From assembly GCF_001673635.1 (NCBI RefSeq), contig NZ_LZMH01000085.1, positions 1 through 64,000 of the forward strand: a stretch of DNA of 64,000 bases, read 5' to 3'. Below the pieces are notes generated by a model. It saw only the letters and a program-made list of their open reading frames with translations. It had not been told where the DNA came from and did not search any database. This DNA comes from Mycobacterium asiaticum. GTDB taxonomy: Bacteria; Actinomycetota; Actinomycetes; Mycobacteriales; Mycobacteriaceae. This document shows positions 8,219-16,992 of this stretch, in pieces. Position 1 is the stretch's first letter. Each line of letters opens with the position of its first letter. Position numbers and translations under genes: made by a program.

Positions 8219-10534
8219 ATGTCTGTCGTCGTGCGGCCCGTTGGCGGTCTCCGGACCAACGACTGCTCGTCGGTCGAGGTACGGGACCGGATCACGGCCG
8301 AATTCGCGACGCTGCCGTTTCTGGGTACTTTGACCTGCCAGACGGAGCGGGTGGTCGCCGGCGCAACCGAAGAAATCGTATTCACCTACACCGTCGGGCA
8401 ATCCGGCATCGCCGACAGTGGCTGGCTGAAGCTGTGCTTCCGCTATTACTCCGACTGGGACCTGCAGACCACCGACCCCACCGGGCGCGACTTCGCCACC
8501 GCGTCGCTCGTCAGTCGCTCGGTGCTGGGCGGCGCATCGCCCGACGGCCGGGCCACCGTGCAGCGACTGGCCACCCGTTACGACGTCAAGGGCGGGGAAC
8601 GGCCCTTCCAGAAATCGCTGCTGGTTCACGTGGTGGACGGCTATCTGCGTCCCGCCGACGTGATCGAGATCCGGCTCGGCGACCGCCGATTCGGGGGACC
8701 AGGAACCCGGGTGCAGACCTTCGTCGAGGACGACTTCGAGGTGCACCTCTACGTCGATCCGCTCGGCACCTCCCGGATGGCGCACGCCGCGGTCGCCAAG
8801 CTCGCCGTCACTGCCGGCCCGCCTGACCGCCTGGTGGTGCATGGGCCGCGGGTGGTCGGCGCCGGCACCAGGACGGCGCAGCTGCGCACCCACCTGCAGG
8901 ACCGGTGGGGCAACGCCTGCCAGGACGTCGCGGCGACGGTGCGCGCCGAGGTCGACGGCGAGATCATCGCGACCGCAACCACTACGGCGACGGGCTGGGC
9001 GCATGCCGTCTTGGACGTCCCGGCGGAAAAGGCTTACATCAAGCTGAGCGCCGAGGCGGACGGCACCTCCTTCGGACCGTGCACCGTCGCCATCGACGTT
9101 GTCGAGGATCTGCCCGCGCCGCGGGGACTGTTCTGCGATCTGCACGTGCATTCCAACGACACCGTCGGAACGCAGAACACGGACTGGAACCTGCGCTACG
9201 GGCGCGACATCGGCGGCCTGGACGTCCTCGGATACACGGCCAACGATTTCCAGATCACCGACGGCGCCTGGTCGAAGGTGGTGGCCGCGTGCCGAACCGC
9301 CGCGCAGGACGGCACTTTCGTTTGTTTCCCCGGCGTGGAGTGGTGCGGGACCGCCGGCGTGGGCGGCGACCACAACGTCGTCTTCCTCGACGAGGACACC
9401 ACCATCGCGCGGTCGCTGGAATGGCGCCAGGGCATGGCTGCGGCCGCCCCGAGCCCGCAGACGTGGCCGATCACCGAGCTGTACGCGGCCTACGAGAAGG
9501 AGCCGGAAGCCTATCTGCTGATTCCGCATGTCGGGGGCCGGCGGGCCGTCCTGGATTGGCACCACCCCGAGCTGGAGCGACTGATCGAGGTGCACTCCAG
9601 CTGGGGCAGCAGTCCGTGGTTCCTCGAGGATGCGTTGGCCCGCGGCCTCAAGGTCGGTGCCAGCGCCGCCAGCGACGAACACCGCGGCCGTCCCGGTGGT
9701 GGTGCACCCGGGGCCAACATCTTCGGCGGGCAGGGCGGCCTGACCGGTGTGCTCGCCGAACAACTCACCGCCAAGCACGTCGGACGCGCACTGCGCTCCC
9801 GCCGCACCTGGGCTACCACCGGCGCGCGGGCGGTGGCATTGCTGCGCAGCGGCTACGACTGGATGGGCGACGAAATCCTCACGGCCGCCGACGAACTCAC
9901 CGCGGATTACGCTGTCTACGGCAGCACCGGCATCGAAGACCTGCTGATCTACGACACACACGGCCCGTTGTGGCGGCGCGATCTCAACGCCGAAACCGGG
10001 CTGTCGGATTCGCTGGTCCGGATCCGCTGGGGTGGCGCGCGGCACCGCGACCGTTACCGCTGGGCGACGTGGACGGGCCGGTTGCGGGTCGAGGGCAGTA
10101 GTCTCGACTCCGTATCACCGTGGGCCATCAGCCATCCCGAACAGCGCATCGACACCGACGGCCAGGTCGTCAACTGGCACACCGCGACCTATGGTGCGGA
10201 CATCGGATTGATCATGCGGCTCGGCGACCTTGACCAGGCGCGGTTACACATCGAGGCGACGGTGCTCGAAGAAGAACATCGTGCGAGCCTCACCGTGACC
10301 GGTGCGCAGTTGCTCGATCAAGCCGAAATTACTGAGCCCGCGGGTGGTTTGAACCTGCACATCCAGGTCGAGCGCATCGCCGACCCGTCGGCACTGCCCA
10401 TCACCGTCAGCGGTGCGCTGACACTGACGCTGCCGCGGGAACACAGTGCGGTCTATCTGCGGGCGTTGCAGAGTGACGGACACCAGATCTGGACCAGCCC
10501 GCTGTTCGTCACGCGACCGCAGGCGCAGCCATGA
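8219..10534 (+). CDS. PHP-type metallohydrolase with N-terminal beta-rich region (DUF3604-like)
   Basis: A 771-residue protein. Residues 1-300 are beta-rich and unrecognised. From about residue 305 it has a PHP/DUF3604-like metal site: FCDLHVHSND (His-x-His), FPGVEWCG (Glu), GGDHNVVF, LLIPHVGG, VEVHSSWG and AASDEHRGRPGG supply the expected His/Asp/Glu ligands in order. Such enzymes hydrolyse phosphoesters or related bonds with two or three metals. No signal peptide is seen. The start is ATG 8219 (MSVVVRPVGG); earlier in-frame starts lie in the regulatory region. It leads an operon with an ABC importer and a second metallophosphoesterase, suggesting intracellular breakdown of an imported compound. 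The substrate is unknown. Confidence 0.8.
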   Translation: MSVVVRPVGGLRTNDCSSVEVRDRITAEFATLPFLGTLTCQTERVVAGATEEIVFTYTVGQSGIADSGWLKLCFRYYSDWDLQTTDPTGRDFATASLVSRSVLGGASPDGRATVQRLATRYDVKGGERPFQKSLLVHVVDGYLRPADVIEIRLGDRRFGGPGTRVQTFVEDDFEVHLYVDPLGTSRMAHAAVAKLAVTAGPPDRLVVHGPRVVGAGTRTAQLRTHLQDRWGNACQDVAATVRAEVDGEIIATATTTATGWAHAVLDVPAEKAYIKLSAEADGTSFGPCTVAIDVVEDLPAPRGLFCDLHVHSNDTVGTQNTDWNLRYGRDIGGLDVLGYTANDFQITDGAWSKVVAACRTAAQDGTFVCFPGVEWCGTAGVGGDHNVVFLDEDTTIARSLEWRQGMAAAAPSPQTWPITELYAAYEKEPEAYLLIPHVGGRRAVLDWHHPELERLIEVHSSWGSSPWFLEDALARGLKVGASAASDEHRGRPGGGAPGANIFGGQGGLTGVLAEQLTAKHVGRALRSRRTWATTGARAVALLRSGYDWMGDEILTAADELTADYAVYGSTGIEDLLIYDTHGPLWRRDLNAETGLSDSLVRIRWGGARHRDRYRWATWTGRLRVEGSSLDSVSPWAISHPEQRIDTDGQVVNWHTATYGADIGLIMRLGDLDQARLHIEATVLEEEHRASLTVTGAQLLDQAEITEPAGGLNLHIQVERIADPSALPITVSGALTLTLPREHSAVYLRALQSDGHQIWTSPLFVTRPQAQP

Positions 10535-10672
10535 TGACGGGCCGCAGTGCACTGACCCGGCGCCGGCACGTTGACTTCGGCCGCATCACCTGCGCGTCTT
10601 GTCCGGGTTCGCAGCACGCCGGCTGAGCACGCCGGTTCCGCCCGTCCCGCCCCTTCCATCCCCGGAGCACCC

Positions 10673-11695
10673 GTGTTTCCTCGTAAATATCTCTCTGCGG
10701 TAGTCGCTTTCGCCCTCACCGGTGCGGCGGTGCTGGTCGGCTGCGGCGGCCACACCCCATCGTCGAACTCGTCCGGTGTCACCCTGCGGCTCGGCTACCT
10801 GACCCGGATCACCCACGCCTCCGCCCTGGTCGGTATCGACACTGGTGCGTTCGCGAAAAACCTGGGACCCGGGGTCAAGTTCGAGCCACAGCCCTTCGGC
10901 CAGGGCACGGCCGAAACCACCGCATTGCTGTCCAACAATCTCGACGCCGCCTTCATCGGTCCCAACCCGGCGTTCAACGCGTGGCAGCGCTCCAACGGCA
11001 CTGCCATCAAGATCATCTCCGGCTCCGCGTCCGGAGGGACTTCGCTGGTCGTCAAGCCGGGCATCAACTCGGCGCAGGACTTCCGCGGGAAGACGTTCGC
11101 CGATCCGGCGCTGGGCGGCGCCCAGGACGTCAGTCTGCGGGACTGGCTGCTCAAGAACGGATTGAAGACCAATCCGCAAGGCGGCGGCGATGTCTCGATC
11201 AAACCGACCAACCCCGAGTCGGCGATCGTGCAACAGTTCATCAACAATCAGATCGACGGCGCCATCGAATCCGCGCCCTACGATGTGCAGCTGGTCAACG
11301 CCGGCGGCGTGCGGCTCTGGTCGGACCCCAACACGATCACCATCCTGGTGGTCCGGCAGGAGTTCTTGTCCGCTCACCCCGACGTCGTGGCCGGGCTGAT
11401 CCGCGGTCAGATCGAGGCCAACGAGACGATCCACAACAATCCCGACGCCGCTGCCCGCTCCGCCAACGCCACGTTGACCAAGGCGCTGGGCAGCGGGTTG
11501 CCGCAAGACGTTCTGACGGCGTCGTTCCAGGAGACGACGTTCACCAACGATCCCGGTGTGCAATCGCTGAATGATCAGGTCCGCAAGGCGGTTTCGGTCG
11601 GGTTGTTGCAGCCGCTGAACCTCGACGGCATCTTCGACCTCGGCCCCCTCAATCGTGAGCTCGCGGCGAAGGGTGCGCCGCCGGTGGCCGCGTGA
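10673..11695 (+). CDS. ABC importer substrate-binding lipoprotein (SsuA/NrtA/TauA type)
   Basis: A 340-residue extracytoplasmic solute-binding protein of the sulfonate/nitrate/taurine class, anchored as a lipoprotein. The N-terminus has a charged start (FPRKYLS), a hydrophobic core and the lipobox LVGC with Cys24 as the lipidated residue. The mature part follows the family plan: LRLGYL near the start, GTAETTALLSNNLDAAFIG, and DFRGKTFADPALGG. GTG 10673 is preferred because GGAG lies 5-6 bases upstream and it puts the signal peptide at the N-terminus. Its stop overlaps the ATPase start (GTGA). The ligand is unknown; sulfonates, nitrate-like anions or organic esters fit the class. Confidence 0.92.
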   Translation: MFPRKYLSAVVAFALTGAAVLVGCGGHTPSSNSSGVTLRLGYLTRITHASALVGIDTGAFAKNLGPGVKFEPQPFGQGTAETTALLSNNLDAAFIGPNPAFNAWQRSNGTAIKIISGSASGGTSLVVKPGINSAQDFRGKTFADPALGGAQDVSLRDWLLKNGLKTNPQGGGDVSIKPTNPESAIVQQFINNQIDGAIESAPYDVQLVNAGGVRLWSDPNTITILVVRQEFLSAHPDVVAGLIRGQIEANETIHNNPDAAARSANATLTKALGSGLPQDVLTASFQETTFTNDPGVQSLNDQVRKAVSVGLLQPLNLDGIFDLGPLNRELAAKGAPPVAA

Positions 11696-12501
11696 CGACC
11701 GCCGCACTACGCGGTGCCGCCGTGCCGTATCCCGCCGTCAGAGACGCCTCGCCGCCCCCGGCGGCCGTGCGGCTGACCGAAGTCACCAAGCGCTTCGGCA
11801 AGGGGGCGGCGTCCGTGGCGGCCCTGGGCCCGTTGTCACTGACGGTCACCGCGGGTGAATTCGTCTGTGTGGTCGGCGTTTCGGGGTGCGGGAAGAGCAC
11901 GCTGTTGTCCCTGATCGCCAAGCTCGACAAGCCGACATCCGGTTCGGTCGAGATCGGTGATCACCGCATCGCGATGATGTTCCAGGAGCCGGCCCTGTTC
12001 CCCTGGTTGACCGCGGCGGACAACGTGGAAATGGCCCTGCGGGCGCGGGCCATCCCACGCCGGCAACGGCGCGCGACGGCCCGCGAACTCCTGCATACCG
12101 TCGGACTGTCCGAGTCCACGGACCGGCGACCTCATCAACTGTCGGGCGGCATGCAGCAGCGGGTGGCCCTGGCCCGTGCGCTGGCCCAGGATGCCGATGT
12201 GCTGTTGATGGACGAGCCGTTTGCCGCGCTGGACGCATTGACCCGGGACCGCCTGCAGGCCGAGCTGGAGCGGATTGTGTTGTCCCGCAATCTCACCGTG
12301 GTCTTCGTCACGCACAACGTGCGGGAGGCGGTACGCCTTGCCGACCGCGTGGTGCTGCTGAGTCAACGGCCCGCAAGCGTCGTCCAACAGTTCGCGGTTC
12401 CGCTGTCACGTCCCCGCGACATCAACACCGCGGAGGTTGCGGAGTTGGCCGCACACATCACCGAACAACTCAACCGCAGCGGGAACTCCAGTGACAACTG
12501 A
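11692..12501 (+). CDS. ABC importer ATPase (SsuB/NrtD/TauB type)
   Basis: A 269-residue ATP-binding subunit. Walker A is GVSGCGKSTLLS, the Q-loop lies near MMFQEPALFPWL, the signature is LSGGMQQRVALARAL, Walker B is VLLMDEPFAALD, and the H-loop is VFVTHNVREAV. These spacings match the sulfonate/nitrate importer ATPases. GTG 11692 overlaps the binding-protein stop by four bases. The permease start overlaps its end by 11 bases. It drives uptake through the permease at 12491-13342. Confidence 0.95.
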   Translation: MTTAALRGAAVPYPAVRDASPPPAAVRLTEVTKRFGKGAASVAALGPLSLTVTAGEFVCVVGVSGCGKSTLLSLIAKLDKPTSGSVEIGDHRIAMMFQEPALFPWLTAADNVEMALRARAIPRRQRRATARELLHTVGLSESTDRRPHQLSGGMQQRVALARALAQDADVLLMDEPFAALDALTRDRLQAELERIVLSRNLTVVFVTHNVREAVRLADRVVLLSQRPASVVQQFAVPLSRPRDINTAEVAELAAHITEQLNRSGNSSDN

Positions 12502-13342
12502 CCTCGATGAGCCGGTCCGGCTCCCCGCGGCCGCCGATGCCGCGGGTAGCGGCATCATCGGCCGCATCACGTCAGCCGTATGGCCGAAACTCGTTGCGCT
12601 CACGGTGGCGATCGCCGGCTGGCAACTGATCGTCCTGAGCGGGTGGAAACCGCCGTTCGTGCTGCCAGGTCCCGCCACGGTAGCCGAGAACCTCTGGCAC
12701 CAGCTGCAGGGACCACTGCTCTGGGATGCCATCGGGACCACGATGGAACGCGCCGTGACCGGTTTTGCCCTGGCCGCGCTGATCGGCTCGGTGATCGGCG
12801 CGCTCATCGCGCGGAACAGGCCGTTACGCACCGCATTCGGGCCGCTGATCACCGGTCTGCAAACGATGCCGGCGATCGCGTGGTTTCCGTTCGCCATCAT
12901 CTTCTTCGGGCTCAACACCTCGGCGATTCTGTTCGTGATCGTCATCGGAGCCGTGCCATCGGTGGCGCTCGGCGTGATCTCCGGGGTCGACCACATCTCG
13001 CCGGTACTGCTCCGCGCGGCAAAGGCACTGCAGCTCAGGCCTTTCGCCCTCTATCGGCATGTGATACTGCCCGCCGCCCTGCCGATGTTCGTCGCCGGAC
13101 TCAAACAGGGGTGGGCCTTCGCCTGGCGCAGCCTGATGGCCGGTGAGCTGGTGGTGCTGGTCGCCAACACGTCGTCGATCGGGGTGCTGCTGGAAAATGC
13201 GCAGAATCTCACCGACATGCCCTCGGCGATGGCCATCATGATCGTCATTCTGACGATCGGGATTCTCGTCGACGCGTTGTTCAGCTGGCTGGATGTGCGC
13301 ATCCGGCGACGGTGGGGTCTGCTGGACGATCACGATGCCTGA
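12491..13342 (+). CDS. ABC importer permease (SsuC/TauC type)
   Basis: A 283-residue inner-membrane permease of the BPD_transp_1 class with about six membrane spans. The coupling EAA-like loop is around DHISPVLLRAAKALQLRPFALYRHVILPAALP, shown here only in part: the key stretch is RAAKALQLRPF then VILPAALP. The start is GTG 12491, overlapping the ATPase gene; a longer frame from 12437 would overlap more and lacks support. The phosphoesterase start at 13335 lies inside its last codons, so the whole importer and both hydrolases seem translationally coupled. Confidence 0.93.
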   Translation: MTTDLDEPVRLPAAADAAGSGIIGRITSAVWPKLVALTVAIAGWQLIVLSGWKPPFVLPGPATVAENLWHQLQGPLLWDAIGTTMERAVTGFALAALIGSVIGALIARNRPLRTAFGPLITGLQTMPAIAWFPFAIIFFGLNTSAILFVIVIGAVPSVALGVISGVDHISPVLLRAAKALQLRPFALYRHVILPAALPMFVAGLKQGWAFAWRSLMAGELVVLVANTSSIGVLLENAQNLTDMPSAMAIMIVILTIGILVDALFSWLDVRIRRRWGLLDDHDA

Positions 13343-14408
13343 CCCGCCGGCCACACGTCCGCTCCGGCTGTGGGCATTCGGCGACGCGCACGTCGGCACG
13401 GACAAGCAGTATGGGCGAGAAAGCCTAACCGAGGCCATCGTTCACTCCGAGAGCGACGGCTTCGAGTGGGACCTGGCGATCGACGTGGGGGACATGTCGG
13501 GCGCACATCACAGCCTGCCCGATGACGCCGAAGGCCTCGAGGTGCGGCGCCAGTTCGGCGCGCTGCGCGGGCACCGCCGCGAGGACGTCTACAGTGTGTC
13601 GGGCAATCACGACCGCAACGGCCTCGACGAGCCGGACGGGTGGTGGTGGCAGAAGTGGATCGATCCCCTGGGCGAGCACACCGAGAGTTCCGGGGTGGAC
13701 CCGCGGGCTCGCCGCTATCCGGTCACCGGAACCTGGGAGCGGTACTCATTCCGGGTTGGGAACCTGCTCTTTCTGATGATGAGCGACCGCAACGAGCCGA
13801 CGCAGCCGCTCGGCCGGGGAACGCTGGGCGGCAATCCCGGTGGGGTGGTCAGCGGCGAGACGTTCCGGTGGTGGACGGACATGGTGTCACGCCACCCCGA
13901 CCTCAACGTGATCACGGTGCATCACTACGTGTTGAAGGACACCACCGTCGCCTCGGGTGAATGGGAGGGCGTGCGCAAGGGAGACGACGGGCAGTGGCAC
14001 GAGCATTACCACCGCCCCTTCACCCAGGGCACCCCGAACGGGGCGTCGTATCTCTACTGGGTCGACAGCAAGCCCGACTCCGGTCAATTCGAATCCTTCC
14101 TCGCCGAACAGCCGGGCCGGGTGGCGATGTGGCTCGCCGGGCATACGCACACCCACCCCGATGACAATCACGGGAACAAGACGCACATCGAGCAGCGCTG
14201 GGGCACCTGGTTTCTCAATGTCGCTTCGCTGAGTCGCCATCACATGCCGATCACCACCCTGCCGATCAGCAGGTTGCTCACCTTCACACCCGGCAGCCGC
14301 TACGTTCGCGCGCAGTGCTACCTGCACACCGATCAGCACGCCCCGCAGGGTTGGTACCAGCCCGCGGAGCGCACGATCACCCTGCCGCGCCCCTTCCGGT
14401 GGTGTTGA
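13335..14408 (+). CDS. Calcineurin-like metallophosphoesterase
   Basis: A 357-residue metallophosphoesterase. The classic motifs appear in order: GDAHVG (Asp-x-His), AIDVGDMSG (Gly-Asp), VSGNHDRNG (Gly-Asn-His-Asp), VHHYVLKD (His) and LAGHTHTH (Gly-His-x-His). No signal peptide is visible, so it acts in the cytosol. ATG 13335 lies inside the end of the permease gene. Ending the operon with an importer and a PHP-type hydrolase, it probably takes part in stepwise hydrolysis of an imported phosphoester or related ester. Which of the two hydrolases acts first is unknown. Confidence 0.92.
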   Translation: MPDPPATRPLRLWAFGDAHVGTDKQYGRESLTEAIVHSESDGFEWDLAIDVGDMSGAHHSLPDDAEGLEVRRQFGALRGHRREDVYSVSGNHDRNGLDEPDGWWWQKWIDPLGEHTESSGVDPRARRYPVTGTWERYSFRVGNLLFLMMSDRNEPTQPLGRGTLGGNPGGVVSGETFRWWTDMVSRHPDLNVITVHHYVLKDTTVASGEWEGVRKGDDGQWHEHYHRPFTQGTPNGASYLYWVDSKPDSGQFESFLAEQPGRVAMWLAGHTHTHPDDNHGNKTHIEQRWGTWFLNVASLSRHHMPITTLPISRLLTFTPGSRYVRAQCYLHTDQHAPQGWYQPAERTITLPRPFRWC

Positions 14409-14411
14409 GCG

Positions 14412-15866
14412 TCAACGGATGTCGAAGTGCGCCGACTCGGGGGCGGCCAGCATGGACGTCAACGCGGCGCGGTCATACGGCCACAGGTCGATGGTCTTGT
14501 TGTCGGTGAGGTACCACGAATTGCAGCCGGTATTCCACACCGTGGGCGGCATCGCCGCGGCCACCGCGTCGTTGAACTCGTCGGTGGCCTCCTCGGTCAC
14601 CTCGATCGACGTCGCCATGCCGTCCCGCAGCATGGCGAGGAAGCGCGCGATGTACTCGGCGGTCCGTTCGGCCGAGTACTGCAACGAGATCGACCCGGTG
14701 GGTGAGTTCGGTCCCAGCATGGTGAACAGGTTCGGAAAGCCGGGAATCGCCGTCATCAGGTAGGCCCGCGGACCGCTCGCCCACGCCTTGTCGATGGTGA
14801 GGCCGTCGCGACCGGTGACCTGCATCGGCCGCATGTAGTTGTGCGGCGCAAAGCCCGTGGCCAGCACGATCACATCGGCCGCCCGGTGGCGGCCGTCGGC
14901 CGTCCGGATCCCGTCCGGGGTCACCTCGTCGATCCGCTCAGTCACCAGCTCAGCATTCACGGATTGTATTGCCCGGTAATACGTTTCGGATACCACCTGG
15001 CGTTTGCACAGTGGCTGGTAGTCCGGGGTCAGCTTGTGGCGTAATGCCGGATCGCGGACCTGTAGGCGCAGGCACAGGCGGGCGTAGCCCTGCACCGCGC
15101 GCCGCCGCCAGGACGGGCGGGTGGTGACGTCGGCCAGAATTCCCGACGCCCACAACAGCGTTCGATACAGCCGGTCGTGGGCGGCCGGGAAGCGTCTCAG
15201 CGCTGTGCTGACAAACTCGCTCTGTCGCAAGGACATCGGTGCCCAGAGGATCCACTGCGGCGAACGAACGTAGTGGGTGATGGACGCGGCCCCCGGCTGC
15301 AGGGCGGAGACGATCTGCACGCCGGTGGAGCCGGTGCCGATCACCGCGATGTGCTTGTGGTCGGTGGTGATGCTGTCATCCCAGCGTGCGGTGTGCACTG
15401 TGGCGCCGGCGAACTCGTCGAGGCCGGGTAGCTCGGGTACCGCGGGATGATGCAACACGCCGGTCGCGCAGACGACGACGTCCGCCTCGATCCGGTCCCC
15501 GCTGGCGGTGGTCAGCGTCCAGCTCGCCGTGTCCTCGTCCCATTGCGCCGCAACGACTTCGGTATTCAGGCGGATTCGCTCCGCGAGTCCGAGTGACTCC
15601 ACCACCTCGCGGTGGTAGCGCTGAATGTCAGATCCGTCGGCGAACAGGTGTGACCAGTCGGGTTTGGGCGCGAACCCGAACTGGTAAAGCTGAGACGGTA
15701 CGTCGCAGGTGAGTCCCGGATAGCGATTCCAGTGCCACACCCCACCCACGTCGGAGGCCTTCTCCAGTACGGTGACCGCGGCGAATCCGCGTCGGGTGAA
15801 GACGTGCAGGGCGGTGATCCCGGCCATGCCGGCGCCGATGATCACCACCCGCGGCTCACGGCTCAT
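14412..15866 (-). CDS. Flavin-containing Baeyer-Villiger-type monooxygenase
   Basis: A 484-residue NADPH/FAD monooxygenase. The FAD fold is GAGMAG at residues 11-16. The Baeyer-Villiger fingerprint FxGxxxHTxxW is present at residues 152-162, followed by Asp. The NADPH fold is VIGTGSTGVQIV. VLATGFAPHNYM is the usual second FAD motif. Such enzymes oxidise ketones to esters or lactones, or S-oxygenate sulfur drugs; M. tuberculosis EthA is a distant relative. Its start overlaps the stop of the PadR gene (ATGA), so it is cotranscribed with its probable regulator. Confidence 0.94.
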   Translation of the reverse strand: MSREPRVVIIGAGMAGITALHVFTRRGFAAVTVLEKASDVGGVWHWNRYPGLTCDVPSQLYQFGFAPKPDWSHLFADGSDIQRYHREVVESLGLAERIRLNTEVVAAQWDEDTASWTLTTASGDRIEADVVVCATGVLHHPAVPELPGLDEFAGATVHTARWDDSITTDHKHIAVIGTGSTGVQIVSALQPGAASITHYVRSPQWILWAPMSLRQSEFVSTALRRFPAAHDRLYRTLLWASGILADVTTRPSWRRRAVQGYARLCLRLQVRDPALRHKLTPDYQPLCKRQVVSETYYRAIQSVNAELVTERIDEVTPDGIRTADGRHRAADVIVLATGFAPHNYMRPMQVTGRDGLTIDKAWASGPRAYLMTAIPGFPNLFTMLGPNSPTGSISLQYSAERTAEYIARFLAMLRDGMATSIEVTEEATDEFNDAVAAAMPPTVWNTGCNSWYLTDNKTIDLWPYDRAALTSMLAAPESAHFDIR

Positions 15867-16441
15867 GCATCGACCCCGCGGCGCGCCGGGCAGCCGCGGC
15901 GCTCCATGATCGCCAATGCCCGCTCGGCCCAGCGGACGTTCTCCTGCTCAAATGCTATGCCGCGCAACAAGGTCAGGTAGGGGCCGACCCGGTCGGTCTC
16001 TGCGACATAGTCGTCCTCGGTGCGTCCGGCCAGCAGCCGGGCCCGCAACCGCTCATAGCGTTCGAGTTTGGCAACGGCCCACTGCAGGCGTTCGGCGACG
16101 GAATCCCGAACGGCCCGAAGGTCGCCCGCGTCGGCGGCCGCGACCTTGATCATCAATTCGTCCCGGATCGCCGACGGCCTGGGCGCCCGTGCGGTGAAGT
16201 GCCGGATCGCTTGGTGCCCCGCGTCGGTCAGTGAGTACATCCGCTTGTTGGGCCGGCGTTCCTGGTGCACCACGCGGGCCTGGATCAGGCCCTGCTCGGC
16301 AAGCCGGTCGAGCTCGCGATAGAGCTGCTGCGGGGTGGCCATCCAGAAGTTGGCCACCGAGGCGTCGAACTCTTTGGCCAGGTCGTAGCCGGAGGATTCA
16401 CCCTCGAGGAGTGCGGCGAGCACGGCGTCACGCAGCGACAT
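15863..16441 (-). CDS. PadR family transcriptional regulator
   Basis: A 192-residue PadR regulator. The winged helix is MSLRDAVLAALLEGESSGYDLAKEF at the start, with WMATPQQLYRELDRLAEQGLI and the wing RPNKRMYSLTDAG. The rest is the C-terminal dimer helix region (PadR family, long form with ERLQWAVAKLERYERLRARL). ATG 16441 is used; an alternative start five codons earlier has no better support. It precedes the Baeyer-Villiger monooxygenase in the same operon and is divergent from the NTF2-like gene. A palindrome at 16488-16503 in the shared region is the likely operator. Confidence 0.93.
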   Translation of the reverse strand: MSLRDAVLAALLEGESSGYDLAKEFDASVANFWMATPQQLYRELDRLAEQGLIQARVVHQERRPNKRMYSLTDAGHQAIRHFTARAPRPSAIRDELMIKVAAADAGDLRAVRDSVAERLQWAVAKLERYERLRARLLAGRTEDDYVAETDRVGPYLTLLRGIAFEQENVRWAERALAIMERRGCPARRGVDA

Positions 16442-16487
16442 CGGCCGATCGTACAATAACGCACCTATTCAACAAAGTGATTATTTC

Positions 16488-16503
16488 CCTATAGACATAT
16501 AGG
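16488..16503. promoter_or_regulatory. Palindrome, probable PadR operator
   Basis: CCTATA-GACA-TATAGG is a perfect 6-bp inverted repeat in an unusually AT-rich stretch between the divergent PadR and NTF2-like genes. It could regulate both directions. Confidence 0.6.
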
Positions 16504-16561
16504 CGGTCACGTTCTAGCGTCGGTCACGACTACTCAACGTTTTGACTATGCGAGGTTTCTT

Positions 16562-16990
16562 GTGAGTTCCCAGCACCCCTTCCGGAAAGCGGTGGAGGAG
16601 CGCGACGAGGCGGCCATCCAGGCAATGCTGGCCGACGATGTCGTGTTCACCAGCCCGGTCGCGTTCAAGCCGTACGTCGGCAAGCCGATCACGGCGGCCA
16701 TCCTGCGCGGTGTGTTGCGCGTGTTCGAAGACTTCCGCTACATCCGCGAGATTCACGACGAGAACGGCCGAGACCACGCGTTCATGTTCGAGACCGTGGT
16801 GGCCGGCAAGAAGATCACCGGTTGCGACTTCCTGCACTTCAACGAGGACGGCCTGATCGACGACTTCATGGTGATGGTGCGTCCGCTCTCCGGAGCGACG
16901 GCACTGTCGGAGGCGATGGGCGCTCAGTTCGAACGCATCCAGCGGGAGGCCGGCGAGTTGGCTCCCGAGCTGAGCCGGGCGCAGGGCTGA
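16562..16990 (+). CDS. NTF2-like / SnoaL-fold protein
   Basis: A 142-residue protein of the nuclear-transport-factor-2 fold. Features are the N-terminal helix pair (FRKAVEERDEAAIQAMLADDVVFTSP), then strands such as RDHAFMFETVV and FLHFNEDGLIDDFMVMV. This fold is used by small isomerases, dehydratases and ligand binders; the specific function is not known. Start GTG 16562. The F420-type oxidoreductase follows two bases after its stop, so the two genes form an operon divergent from PadR and the monooxygenase, perhaps with shared control. Confidence 0.85.
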   Translation: MSSQHPFRKAVEERDEAAIQAMLADDVVFTSPVAFKPYVGKPITAAILRGVLRVFEDFRYIREIHDENGRDHAFMFETVVAGKKITGCDFLHFNEDGLIDDFMVMVRPLSGATALSEAMGAQFERIQREAGELAPELSRAQG

Positions 16991-16992
16991 TC

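Noticed and set aside
8147..10045. A 632-codon open frame on the minus strand
   Set aside because: It lies antisense to the PHP hydrolase gene, shows the Arg/Pro/Gly-rich composition of GC-rich shadow frames and no recognisable domain.
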